Positions 38,363-46,688 of a stretch of DNA of 64,000 nucleotides are shown piece by piece. The position numbers and the translations under genes are program-made. Below the pieces are notes generated by a model. That model was not told the origin of the DNA and ran no database searches. It saw only the letters and a list, made by a program, of their open reading frames with translations. Position 1 is the stretch's first letter. Each line of letters begins with the position of its first letter. The DNA comes from Paenibacillus sp. ACRRX (lineage in GTDB: Bacteria; Bacillota; Bacilli; Paenibacillales; Paenibacillaceae): positions 310,001-374,000 of the forward strand of contig NZ_JAKRNK010000002.1 of NCBI RefSeq assembly GCF_022346885.1, read 5' to 3'.

Positions 38363-38391
38363 ATTATAAAAGGCACACGTTCATTTGTCTA
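38363..38391 (-). promoter_or_regulatory. Sigma-A-like promoter of the Tad-like operon
   Basis: TAGACA (38391-38386) and TATAAT (38368-38363) on the minus strand with 17-base spacing. The transcript would begin near 38356 and run through the terminator hairpin before reaching the kinase gene. Confidence 0.7.
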
Positions 38392-38460
38392 CACTTTTTT
38401 CCATACAAAAATCCAGAAAGGCATTTTTACAAGGTTAATCGAATTAAATATTGTACTACA

Positions 38461-39540
38461 TTAATACTTCATCATATACAACGTAATTTCATCTCGATTG
38501 TGAAACAACTGCTTCGCACGAACAATCTGTAGATGTTCTGCAAACATCTCCATACAATCCCGTATTGTTTGCAGTGGCTTCTTGTGCATCAACTTGACCG
38601 TAACGATAACTGTTCCCCCTGGCATTACAGCTTCAAGCAACTGGATGACAAGCTGAGCTGTATGTTTTGGGCTCCAACTCATATCACATACGAGCAAGTC
38701 GAACTCATGCGGTTCAAATGCAACCTCTCCTGCATTTCCTTTAATAATCGATAATTGCGGATGGTCAATCAGACTCGGATGCATATTGGCAGGATCCACT
38801 GCTGTTACTGTCAGACCTCGCTCTAATAGCAGGCTTGTCCATCCGCCTGGGGCTGCTCCTATATCCAACGCATGCTGATAAGCGGACAAATCAAGCCCTA
38901 ACGTGCGTTCAGCCTCCAGCAGCTTAAACTTCGCACGGGATATTTGTCCTTCTTCACGTTGGAAACGAATTGCTCCACCAGGCCAGTCAGAACCTTGATT
39001 AGAAAGTGTCGCCAAACCTGCGTAGATATTACCTTGATGTTCAAAAATTGAAACGATATACTGAGGCTGCTGAAGGACCACCTGGGCCCCATGCCGTTCC
39101 AACGCATCTTTAATAAATGACTTTAGCGAACGCTGCTCCGCTTCATCCGCTCCTTTGCCACTTCGACGCAAATGGATCGATACAGCATCCATAGATTTAA
39201 ACGCAATACCACTTCGTTCTTGCATGATCACTAAGATCTGCTCAGCTTGCTCTGCGGTAGTTAGTTCTACTGCTTCCACTACGACTTGAACTGGAAACAT
39301 GTCCCTAACAAAAATAACAGGTTCGGCGTTCATATCCTGCCAAATGTCTTGGACTGCACGCGGAAGTTCCATAAGTGCCACTTCACCCGAGACAAAGATC
39401 TGACTTTTGAGCTCAGCATACCTACGTCGCAGCTCTTCCTGAGCGTATGGGATATAACCATGGTTAGACGTTATAATCCAGTGCGACGATCTCTCATAAT
39501 TTACTGGTAATTGTATTTCCTGCATATTTATTTCTGACAA
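38461..39540 (-). CDS. RlmM-like rRNA 2'-O-methyltransferase
   Basis: 359 residues. An N-terminal THUMP-like RNA-binding part (about 20-170) is followed by an FtsJ-type SAM methyltransferase domain. The SAM motif is A-L-D-I-G-A-A-P-G-G-W-T-S-L near 224-237. The K-D-K-E tetrad of 2'-O-methyltransferases is present: Lys204 (S-R-A-K), Asp286 (V-C-D-M-S-W), Lys316 (V-T-V-K) and Glu351 (R-D-E-I-T-L-Y). This layout matches RlmM, which modifies C2498 of 23S rRNA in enterobacteria; the target here is inferred. It is followed by the hairpin at 38285. Confidence 0.8.
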   Translation of the reverse strand: MSEINMQEIQLPVNYERSSHWIITSNHGYIPYAQEELRRRYAELKSQIFVSGEVALMELPRAVQDIWQDMNAEPVIFVRDMFPVQVVVEAVELTTAEQAEQILVIMQERSGIAFKSMDAVSIHLRRSGKGADEAEQRSLKSFIKDALERHGAQVVLQQPQYIVSIFEHQGNIYAGLATLSNQGSDWPGGAIRFQREEGQISRAKFKLLEAERTLGLDLSAYQHALDIGAAPGGWTSLLLERGLTVTAVDPANMHPSLIDHPQLSIIKGNAGEVAFEPHEFDLLVCDMSWSPKHTAQLVIQLLEAVMPGGTVIVTVKLMHKKPLQTIRDCMEMFAEHLQIVRAKQLFHNRDEITLYMMKY

Positions 39541-39593
39541 AATAAAATTCCTCCACGACTGCTTGTTTCTTTGCGTTTGCCCAGTTCTATTAT

Positions 39594-39926
39594 TCAGCCA
39601 CGTCCTCTACTGAGCTGCTCATACAAATAAGTCACCGATTGCATGGCGTATATGTATTGAGCAGGTGCTGATGTGTCTTGACGATCCCATATAATAAGAC
39701 AGGGCACACTTGTTATTTGTAATAAAATAGCCGCCTTCGCTGCATCATTAATGTTCATCCGATATACTCGACATTGTGGCAGTGCTTCAAGTGCAATCGT
39801 CAGCATCGTCTCACCTAACGCACAAGTTCCGCATAAAGGCGAGTAGACATACACAGCATCCAACCTATCTCGTAAAGTGCCATCCTGCACCTGATCTATT
39901 AGCTGTTGCGCGGATATCGACTTCAT
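39594..39926 (-). CDS. Thioredoxin-family protein
   Basis: 110 residues. The thioredoxin fold has the redox motif C-G-T-C in Y-S-P-L-C-G-T-C-A near residue 32, and the cis-proline segment I-T-S-V-P-C-L, which carries an extra cysteine after the Pro. No signal peptide, so cytoplasmic. Its ATG overlaps the stop of the preceding gene (ATGA) behind GGGAGG, so the two are translationally coupled. Probably a thiol reductase with an unknown partner. Confidence 0.85.
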   Translation of the reverse strand: MKSISAQQLIDQVQDGTLRDRLDAVYVYSPLCGTCALGETMLTIALEALPQCRVYRMNINDAAKAAILLQITSVPCLIIWDRQDTSAPAQYIYAMQSVTYLYEQLSRGRG

Positions 39927-40261
39927 AGCCTCCCTGCACTTACTTCCAACAGCACTTCAGGAGGCATAGGACCATTTATAAGCAGCACATGATCAGGCTT
40001 ATGCTCATATAACATCTGATACATACGTTGTCTCCCAATTGCACTGGAAGTATGCAAATAGATACGACGAGCAAACAGCTTTCGATTAATCATCTCACGA
40101 ACGAGTTCAGTACCTGTTGGCTCATCTGGTCCTAGGTCATGATCGAGCGATAAAATATCCGTCTCTTCATTTTCAAGCAGCAGCAAGCATTCCTCAGCAT
40201 TTTTAGCTAATATGAATCCCGCCGGGCATCGCCGCCAGTCATCCAAATAAACATGTATCAT
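39923..40261 (-). CDS. Cyclic-phosphate-type receiver (cREC-like) protein
   Basis: 112 residues from the ATG at 40261 (GGGGGTG 6 bases upstream). It begins I-H-V-Y-L-D-D-W-R-R-C-P-A-G-F, then has an E-E-C-L-L-L-L helix and L-S-L-D-H-D-L-G, then H-T-S-S. The L-D-D-x-R-x-x-P-x-G and L-D-H-D-L-G motifs mark the small receiver-like family I know as cREC, proposed from sequence studies to act in cyclic-phosphate processing. The biochemical role is not established. Coupled to the thioredoxin gene. Confidence 0.75.
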   Translation of the reverse strand: MIHVYLDDWRRCPAGFILAKNAEECLLLLENEETDILSLDHDLGPDEPTGTELVREMINRKLFARRIYLHTSSAIGRQRMYQMLYEHKPDHVLLINGPMPPEVLLEVSAGRL

Positions 40262-40328
40262 GCTGTACACCCCCATGCCATTCATTCTGTGTAGGAAGTT
40301 ACCTCATCACAATAAGTTAACTATTCTG

Positions 40329-41237
40329 CTATTTATGATGGGATGTATGATGGTCCAGAGCATACCATGCTCGTATTAATTGCCACTCTTTACTATGCAG
40401 CCGTTCACCCGATTCAGGCGTTTCTAAAATCAACAGCTTATCTCGGAGTTCTGCAGACGTTAACAACTGCTCCATCGCTGTAGGACTGATCCTGCCCTGC
40501 CCAATTCCCGCGTGTCTGTCTCGCTTACTGCCATAGGCCTCTTGGGCATCATTCACATGAACAGCAGAAACATATGGCCAATAGTCCATATTCCGTCCAT
40601 GCTCCAGCAATTGGGACGTTCCTTCCGTATGATCTGCATTCCACATCCCACTGACATAGGCATGGCAGGTATCTAGACAGAAACCGATCTGGTCTGGTTT
40701 ATGGCACAATTTACGAATCTGTACACATTCATCCAGCGTGACACCCAATCCGCCATGTAGACCCGCCTGATTCTCCAACAAGATCAATGCATTTCCATGC
40801 CAAGAGTCAGTTACTACATTCAGCATCGTGATTATATCACGATATCCCTGTAATTTGTCACTGTGCTTAATCACACCAAAATGAACGACAACCCCAACTG
40901 CCCCACAGGCATCAGCGATGACAAGATCATTAAGCAAGCTCATCGCATGAGCCGTAAACAATGTACTGTCCGGTTGCATCGATGTAGCTATATTCAACAC
41001 ATATGCAGAGTGAATAATCGTCTTAATTGAAGCCGTTTCTAACAATGACCTGCACTCGTGAGCATCCTGCTCGTAATCCAACTTTAGCTGTAAGCTGCGT
41101 GGATTTTTAGCAAAAAACTGAAAGCAGCTGCATCCCTCTAGTTCAGCTAACCGGATGGCTTTGTTCCCCATTTGTGTAAAGCTGCCATGTGAACGAAGGT
41201 GACATCCGTAACGAAGTGTACCTTTCATCGTATACAT
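40329..41237 (-). CDS. nfo: Endonuclease IV (deoxyribonuclease IV)
   Basis: 302 residues. This zinc enzyme incises at abasic sites in base-excision repair. Metal-ligand motifs appear in order: I-I-H-S-A-Y, V-V-H-F-G, L-L-E-N-Q-A-G, C-L-D-T-C-H-A-Y, H-V-N-D-A-Q, then G-S-K-R-D-R-H-A-G-I-G-Q-G and L-E-T-P. Slightly longer than the 280-297 residues usual in Bacilli. It lies 66 bases after the Fpg/Nei-like gene on the same strand, which forms a natural repair pair (glycosylase, then AP endonuclease). Confidence 0.93.
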   Translation of the reverse strand: MYTMKGTLRYGCHLRSHGSFTQMGNKAIRLAELEGCSCFQFFAKNPRSLQLKLDYEQDAHECRSLLETASIKTIIHSAYVLNIATSMQPDSTLFTAHAMSLLNDLVIADACGAVGVVVHFGVIKHSDKLQGYRDIITMLNVVTDSWHGNALILLENQAGLHGGLGVTLDECVQIRKLCHKPDQIGFCLDTCHAYVSGMWNADHTEGTSQLLEHGRNMDYWPYVSAVHVNDAQEAYGSKRDRHAGIGQGRISPTAMEQLLTSAELRDKLLILETPESGERLHSKEWQLIRAWYALDHHTSHHK

Positions 41238-41303
41238 CCCTACGCTGACCGCCGTACCAAAAGCCCATCAACAGCTACATATCCGGCATGCAAGCCGCAG
41301 CCG

Positions 41304-42113
41304 CTAGACGCCTTGCGGTTCACTAACCTTTACATGCTCATGTTGGCAACTCGGACAGTATACCGCCGTTTTTCCATTTATGCGCAGCTCTTCTAGTTTT
41401 GTTTCACATTGGAAACAAGGTTCTCCCGTGCGCCCTGTTACCGCATAAGTATGCGGAGTAGCTTGTGATTCATCAATCGCTTCATGCAGCCATTCTACCA
41501 TCGCCCGGTACAATTCCGCCCAATCTTCCTCCGTTAACGTTTCAATGCGAACAGAAGGGAGTAGACCTGCTCGGAAACTGATCTCATCTGCTATCAATGG
41601 TGTCAAACCTGCAATTAAAGCCGGATTTGTTAACGCCGTTTTTAAAGAAGAACGACGTTTGGCAAATCGACGTTTGAATAATTCGAACGTCAAATTACGC
41701 GACAGCGGCTCTGGTCCCCAAGCTTTTAGCTGCTCATCAAGCTCTTTTGCCGTTATCCATTGGAGCGACAGCGTGCGTGCTCCAGCTATGCGCCAGCTGC
41801 CTTGTTCAAATTTAATTTCCAATTGCTGTTTGCTCGAATCCACTTCGGCCTCAGCATCATCATGGCTAAAGCTGAAATATGCATCTACGCCTACATGCAG
41901 CAATAGACGTTTTCCATCATCCAAATGAAAAATAAATGCCTTACCTCTACGTTCAACAAAAAGTAACTGACGACCTGTCACAGCAGCAGACAACTCGCCT
42001 AGAGAAATATTTATCCAGGATTCCTTTTGCACCTGTATTTCACATATGCGCTGTCCTACAAAATGTTGGTCGATCTTTCTACGCTGCTGTTCAATTTGCG
42101 GCAATTCAATCAT
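41304..42113 (-). CDS. Fpg/Nei-family DNA glycosylase homologue lacking Pro2
   Basis: 269 residues with GAGAGGAAG upstream of the ATG. The family layout is complete: an N-terminal beta sandwich, an H2TH helix region (S-L-K-T-A-L-T-N-P-A-L-I-A-G-L) and a C-terminal zinc finger with four cysteines (C-F-Q-C ... C-P-S-C-Q). The start reads M-I-E-L-P-Q-I-E where active Fpg/Nei enzymes have M-P-E-L-P. The catalytic N-terminal proline is Ile, and the zinc-finger arginine position reads G-K-T. Glu3 is kept. It may be a DNA-binding or altered-activity homologue. It is upstream of nfo. Confidence 0.88.
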   Translation of the reverse strand: MIELPQIEQQRRKIDQHFVGQRICEIQVQKESWINISLGELSAAVTGRQLLFVERRGKAFIFHLDDGKRLLLHVGVDAYFSFSHDDAEAEVDSSKQQLEIKFEQGSWRIAGARTLSLQWITAKELDEQLKAWGPEPLSRNLTFELFKRRFAKRRSSLKTALTNPALIAGLTPLIADEISFRAGLLPSVRIETLTEEDWAELYRAMVEWLHEAIDESQATPHTYAVTGRTGEPCFQCETKLEELRINGKTAVYCPSCQHEHVKVSEPQGV

Positions 42114-42141
42114 GCTTACATCTTCCTCTCTATCTCTATAA

Positions 42142-42975
42142 TTATCGGCCCAGTTGTTTCGCCAGCCACTTTTTCATTTCATGAAGATGCTGACAGACAA
42201 CCTCAGGGTTTACACCAGACTTCTCTTTATACGATGCTAAATTATCAGAAGTGGTCACACCTGTAAGGACTAATGCCGTGCGGCACCCCGCGCTAGCCCC
42301 TGCTAACATATCCGTCATCATATTATCCCCGATTACAAGCGTCTCTTCCGCCTGACAGTTTAATCGATCCAATGCAACATTCATAATGATCGACGATGGC
42401 TTGCCGATAATAATAGGTTCTGTTGCGGATGCAGCTTGAAGCGCCGCCATTAACGTCCCTGCCCCCGGAGAAAATCCTTTATCTGAAGGTAGCATGTAAT
42501 CCGGATTGGTGGCAACAAAAGCTGCCCCGCCTCGAATCGCACAAGCGGCCGCCTCAAGTTTCTCATATGAATACTGGCGGTCAATTCCCTGCACAACTAC
42601 GTCAATCTGCTTTTGCCATACATCTGCGGGTTGATCCGTCCATTCCACCCCTGCTTCTGTAAGCGCCGCACGAAGTCCTAGTTCTCCAATCATATAAACA
42701 GTCTTTCCAGCAAACATGCTGGAAATATATTGAGCTGCTGCCTGAGCAGAAGTAAGCACATCTTCCGCCTTCGCCGGAATCCCCATTGATTGAAGTACAT
42801 CCGCTACTTGCTCTGGCGAACGTGATGAATTGTTAGTGACAAATAAAAATGGAACGTGCCACTCTAACATGGCGTGTATGAGTTCATCTGCCCCTTCGAT
42901 TCTTGTTGACCCCTGAAACATCGTTCCGTCCAGATCGATAAGAGCGTGAAGCCGACGCTGATTCGTTACATTCAT
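42142..42975 (-). CDS. HAD-IIA phosphatase, NagD/YutF-like
   Basis: 277 residues. Motif I is L-I-D-L-D-G-T-M-F-Q-G, motif II V-T-N-N-S-S-R-S-P, motif III the Lys in I-I-G-K-P-S, and motif IV I-G-D-N-M-M-T-D-M. The large C2 cap lies between motifs II and III. These proteins hydrolyse small sugar or nucleotide phosphates; substrate unknown. It is followed after 28 bases by the Fpg/Nei-like gene and may be cotranscribed with it. Confidence 0.9.
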   Translation of the reverse strand: MNVTNQRRLHALIDLDGTMFQGSTRIEGADELIHAMLEWHVPFLFVTNNSSRSPEQVADVLQSMGIPAKAEDVLTSAQAAAQYISSMFAGKTVYMIGELGLRAALTEAGVEWTDQPADVWQKQIDVVVQGIDRQYSYEKLEAAACAIRGGAAFVATNPDYMLPSDKGFSPGAGTLMAALQAASATEPIIIGKPSSIIMNVALDRLNCQAEETLVIGDNMMTDMLAGASAGCRTALVLTGVTTSDNLASYKEKSGVNPEVVCQHLHEMKKWLAKQLGR

Positions 42976-43136
42976 CTCATAATTCCTTTCTTTCTCGACA
43001 ACTGCTTATGTTAACAGCATGACAAATCCTCGAGTAGAAGATATCGAGCGGTCAATGTACCTTATGATACCAAAATATTCAGGTTTTTTTCGTTCTTCAC
43101 ACCCTTAAATCTCATCTACTCCTCATGCTCAGACCT

Positions 43137-44222
43137 CTATTTGCGGGATTGTGAAGCAATAATATGATCTATCCAGCGTTCTACCGCATATCCATCTGCT
43201 AGCGTAGGAGCAATATCAGTCCATCTCAGATCCCCTGCTTGTCGAAGCACAAAGTGATGAAGCGCCGCAAAATGACTATCCTGAAATACGCCCATCGTAG
43301 CTTTCTCATCTGGAAGTAACTGTATGGAATCAGGCACAGGTAGTGTAGAAGATGAACCGCTAATGAGGTGCAGCGAAGGTTGTGTATCCCGTTCCAAGTC
43401 GCAGATAATACTGCCTTTTGAACCTACGATATCTATTCGGAATTCATCCGCGCCCAATGCTATTCGTGACACTTCAACTTGTCCTCTGACTCCCTGCTCA
43501 GTCTCGTAAGTCATCGTTGCCCAATCATCTACGTTAATGTTGGTCATTTCAGCAGAGCCAGCAGCCGTTGGCCTGCGGGGGACAAATGTATGCGTCTTGC
43601 CTTCTACGTACTTATATTCACCGAACAAGTGACGAATCAAATCTAATGCATGAACTCCGATGTCTGTTATAGCGCCTCCCCCTGACATGGAGTCGCTTAA
43701 ACGCCAACTAACAGGCCGATTTGCATTAAGGTAGCCAGAACGCATATACGAAATCTTGCATTGCAGCACATCCCCAATAATACCCTCTTGCAGCCAAGCT
43801 CTTGTCCGCAGAACAGCCGGATGATAACGAAATACAAATGCAAGCTGTTGCGGATAACCAACCGGCACATCCTGAAGCAGCGACGCAGTCTGAACCGCAG
43901 ATTCTGTTACTGGCTTTTCACAATATATAGCTAGTTGATTGGACACTGCTAGACGAACTTGGTCCGCATGCATTGCATTAGGCGTACAAATGCTTATAGC
44001 CTGAGAAGTCCCCTCAGCCAGCGCTTCCTGCAAATTGCTCGTTACATGACGAAACCCAATCTGTTCTGCCTGTTCACGCAATGTATCAGGTCGACGAGTA
44101 ACTAATGTATCCAGAACCGGTGTAACCGGAAGTGACTTTATAATCGGCATGGTGCGTAATGCTACCATATGCGTTTTGGCAATCGCCCCGAATCCTACAA
44201 TTGTAAAACCAAGCTTGCTCAT
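43137..44222 (-). CDS. Gfo/Idh/MocA-family NAD(P) oxidoreductase
   Basis: 361 residues. The Rossmann fold starts G-F-T-I-V-G-F-G-A-I-A-K-T-H. The catalytic E-K-P motif is in Y-C-E-K-P-V-T-E. The substrate-side signature G-G-G-A-I-T-D-I-G-V-H-A-L-D supplies the conserved Asp and His. Such enzymes oxidise sugars, inositols or their derivatives. No transporter or sugar genes are nearby to indicate the substrate. Appears monocistronic. Confidence 0.9.
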   Translation of the reverse strand: MSKLGFTIVGFGAIAKTHMVALRTMPIIKSLPVTPVLDTLVTRRPDTLREQAEQIGFRHVTSNLQEALAEGTSQAISICTPNAMHADQVRLAVSNQLAIYCEKPVTESAVQTASLLQDVPVGYPQQLAFVFRYHPAVLRTRAWLQEGIIGDVLQCKISYMRSGYLNANRPVSWRLSDSMSGGGAITDIGVHALDLIRHLFGEYKYVEGKTHTFVPRRPTAAGSAEMTNINVDDWATMTYETEQGVRGQVEVSRIALGADEFRIDIVGSKGSIICDLERDTQPSLHLISGSSSTLPVPDSIQLLPDEKATMGVFQDSHFAALHHFVLRQAGDLRWTDIAPTLADGYAVERWIDHIIASQSRK

Positions 44223-44467
44223 GGGGTTACCACCTTTCTATGTATGCAACATGTGTGCGTTCACTACCGATGCAGCTTCATTCATTGTAATGAACCACTC
44301 GACAGCATGCAAGGGCTGGAGCACAGCAGTTTCGACGAAAAATGACGTTGTCAACGGAAGTTATGGCAGAATTACTCCCATCTAAGGGTTCTTAAAGGAC
44401 AAAGCTGTCATTTCCTGCGCTTTCCCGGAAAATAATAATAAATTGGATACTTTAACTTCTGGCGGAT
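44223..44467. other. Intergenic region, no gene seen
   Basis: Only the ribosome site of the oxidoreductase (AGGTGGTAACCCC, minus strand) and the terminator beginning at 44468 are recognisable. No open frame with a ribosome site is present. Confidence 0.5.
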
Positions 44468-44500
44468 GAAAAAAGAAACGGATATTTCACCGTCTCTTGT
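44468..44500 (-). terminator. Intrinsic terminator
   Basis: AAGAGACGG and CCGTTTCTT pair (one G-U) around 8 nt, followed by TTTTC, 25 bases after the stop of the membrane hydrolase gene. Confidence 0.75.
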
Positions 44501-44524
44501 TTTCATTTTAGTGTATCATATTTA

Positions 44525-45496
44525 TTAAACGTAAGGTGGCTCCCAGCCCTTCTTATTCCAGCCCATTTTGGTATCTATCACATTATATTCCACGTCCAGC
44601 TCCACTTCGACTCGAAACGGAAGCCGGTGGTTGTGCCAGAAACGAACATCACTGCAAATGACCCGATAGCCTTCCTGCCATTGTTGACATTGCACGTTTA
44701 CTCGCTCCGCAAAAGACAGAAATGCTCGTACCCCATCTGTTGTCATCGCTCGGCTAACCGCCTCCGGCTGCGTAGGCGATTTAACATAGGTGTCTTCTTC
44801 TCTAATGAATCGATTGTTAATAATCCAGCCAGTTACAAAGCAATCTTCCTGTTCCACTAGGAACTGCCAGCGCGACCATCGGATGCCGGGAATTAGCTGT
44901 ACATGAACCGCATCTGCATAGGCCAGTCGAAGCATTGAACGTACATACTCATGCACAAGCGTTCTCCAGCCAATATACAAAGCGGTAAGCACATACACAC
45001 TAACAAACCACATCACTGCATCTGTTCGTGGCAGCCATAGCCAACTGGACAACGCAGCAGCATGAATGATAAACAAAAAAGGATCAAACAAACACAACAC
45101 ATCTAAATGCACCCATTTACGTGTCCAGGGCCTAAGTACCTGTATACCATATGCGTTAAATGTATCAAGGACGATATGAATCATGACAGAAGCACAGCTC
45201 CAAATCGCTATGATTGGCCAATAATCCCACACACCAAACAAGGCCGCGATTGGCAAAGCAATAAGGAGAGGCCACAGTAAAATGGCTGGGAGCGTATGAG
45301 TCCACCCCCGATGATGCCTTATATACGCTGAATAGCTATGAAGCCGGGTTACGGTATCAAAGTCTGGTGCGTGAGCACCAATCAACGATGCAGTCAAAAC
45401 TGCATAAAATAATTCTGTATGTCCGGCAACAGAAGGGTCCGCGCATGCCAACCCTGCCAAAGTGGCGCCAAACAACAAATGACTTCCCGTATCCAT
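44525..45496 (-). CDS. YfhP/YdjM-type membrane metal-dependent hydrolase
   Basis: 323 residues. The N-terminal half has the family motifs M-D-T-G-S-H-L-L-F-G, H-A-P-D-F-D and R-G-W-T-H-T, supplying the His/Asp metal ligands, interleaved with about five membrane segments, then M-I-H-I-V-L-D-T-F-N-A-Y-G. The C-terminal 110 residues are soluble. This resembles Bacillus YfhP, described as a membrane-bound metal-dependent hydrolase; substrate unknown. Confidence 0.85.
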   Translation of the reverse strand: MDTGSHLLFGATLAGLACADPSVAGHTELFYAVLTASLIGAHAPDFDTVTRLHSYSAYIRHHRGWTHTLPAILLWPLLIALPIAALFGVWDYWPIIAIWSCASVMIHIVLDTFNAYGIQVLRPWTRKWVHLDVLCLFDPFLFIIHAAALSSWLWLPRTDAVMWFVSVYVLTALYIGWRTLVHEYVRSMLRLAYADAVHVQLIPGIRWSRWQFLVEQEDCFVTGWIINNRFIREEDTYVKSPTQPEAVSRAMTTDGVRAFLSFAERVNVQCQQWQEGYRVICSDVRFWHNHRLPFRVEVELDVEYNVIDTKMGWNKKGWEPPYV

Positions 45497-45630
45497 AAGA
45501 ACTCCTCCTCGGCATTAGAGCGTGGCATTCTTGTGCTAAGCTTTCGTATTGACATTGACGTTCAGCACATACCATAGCCCTTCCTAGCAAGAGCATACCT
45601 AAGGAGCGTTAACAGAACATTTTATCCATG

Positions 45631-46551
45631 TTAAGATGTCGTAATGATGTGATGTTCGTCTGCCAGTTCCGTATTTGGAAAAATAGACACAGCCTCTTCG
45701 AGCAATTGTTGTATTAAATCATCATCTTTGTATCTAGAACTGAAATGGGTCAATGCCAACTTCTTGGCGCCTGCTCTTTGTGCAATCGTAGCCGCCTGCT
45801 TCGCAGTAGAATGCCCAAATTCATGTGCATTTTCCGCCTTCTCCTCCAAGAAAGTCGCTTCATGCACCAACAAATCAACATGACGTGCTAATCGAACTGC
45901 ATTGTCACAAGGTCGGGTATCCCCCATTATTGCTATTTTCTTGCCTGGAATCGCCTCTCCCAGCACAGAAGCTGCAAATACTAACTCGCCGTCTGGTAAT
46001 TGTACGTCTATACCTTGCTTTAATTGTCCATATAAAGGTCCTGGCGGAATTCCCTTATCTCGCAGCATCTCAAACTTTAACCGGCCAGGACGATCTTTCT
46101 CTTGAATTCGATAACCAAAGCTGGGAACACGGTGTTCTAACGGCAGTGCCGTAACTGAGAACTGGTCATCAGACCAGATGACTCCTGCTTCAATTTCTTT
46201 GATCAGCAATGGATACGGTACCTCCGTCTGGCTGACCTCAAATACAGTCTTCATATACTTTCCGAGCCCTCTTGGTCCAAACACGGTTAAGGGTGTTGTG
46301 CCACCTTGATGAGCCCTGCTGGATAGCAGGCCTGGGAGCCCAAATAAGTGATCTCCGTGCAGATGGGTAATAAAAATAAATTCACACTTACTTAGTTTGA
46401 GAGGCGAACGCAGGATTTGATGCTGCGTCCCTTCTCCACAGTCAAACATCCAAAAACTTCCTCGTTCTTCATACAATCGAAGAGCCATACTGCTGACATT
46501 ACGTCTTGTCGTTGGCATACCTGCTCCTGTACCTAAGAAGTAAACGTCCAA
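45631..46551 (-). CDS. rnz: Ribonuclease Z
   Basis: The TTG at 46551 is preferred: GGAAGTG lies 6 bases upstream and translation then begins M-D-V-Y-F-L-G-T-G-A-G, as in known enzymes. The in-frame ATG at 46569 has no ribosome site. 306 residues. A zinc metallo-beta-lactamase-fold nuclease that matures tRNA 3' ends. The metal motif H-L-H-G-D-H is near residue 63, with further ligands in G-D-T-R-P-C and the H-F-S-S-R-Y motif. Confidence 0.93.
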   Translation of the reverse strand: MDVYFLGTGAGMPTTRRNVSSMALRLYEERGSFWMFDCGEGTQHQILRSPLKLSKCEFIFITHLHGDHLFGLPGLLSSRAHQGGTTPLTVFGPRGLGKYMKTVFEVSQTEVPYPLLIKEIEAGVIWSDDQFSVTALPLEHRVPSFGYRIQEKDRPGRLKFEMLRDKGIPPGPLYGQLKQGIDVQLPDGELVFAASVLGEAIPGKKIAIMGDTRPCDNAVRLARHVDLLVHEATFLEEKAENAHEFGHSTAKQAATIAQRAGAKKLALTHFSSRYKDDDLIQQLLEEAVSIFPNTELADEHHIITTS

Positions 46552-46631
46552 AATAACACTTCCAATCATTATTGATGTAATTAATATTTAACGTAGTTAT
46601 ATCAAGAAACATGTTATATGTTATGGTATTG

Positions 46632-46672
46632 CCGAAAAGCCCCTGCATCTAGTCCTAGATACAGAGGCTTTA
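46632..46672 (-). terminator. Intrinsic terminator of metH
   Basis: AAAGCCTCTGTATCT and AGATGCAGGGGCTTT pair with a few mismatches around a short loop, ending in CTTTTCGG on the minus strand. Confidence 0.7.
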
Positions 46673-46688
46673 TTATCCCTACATTTCC

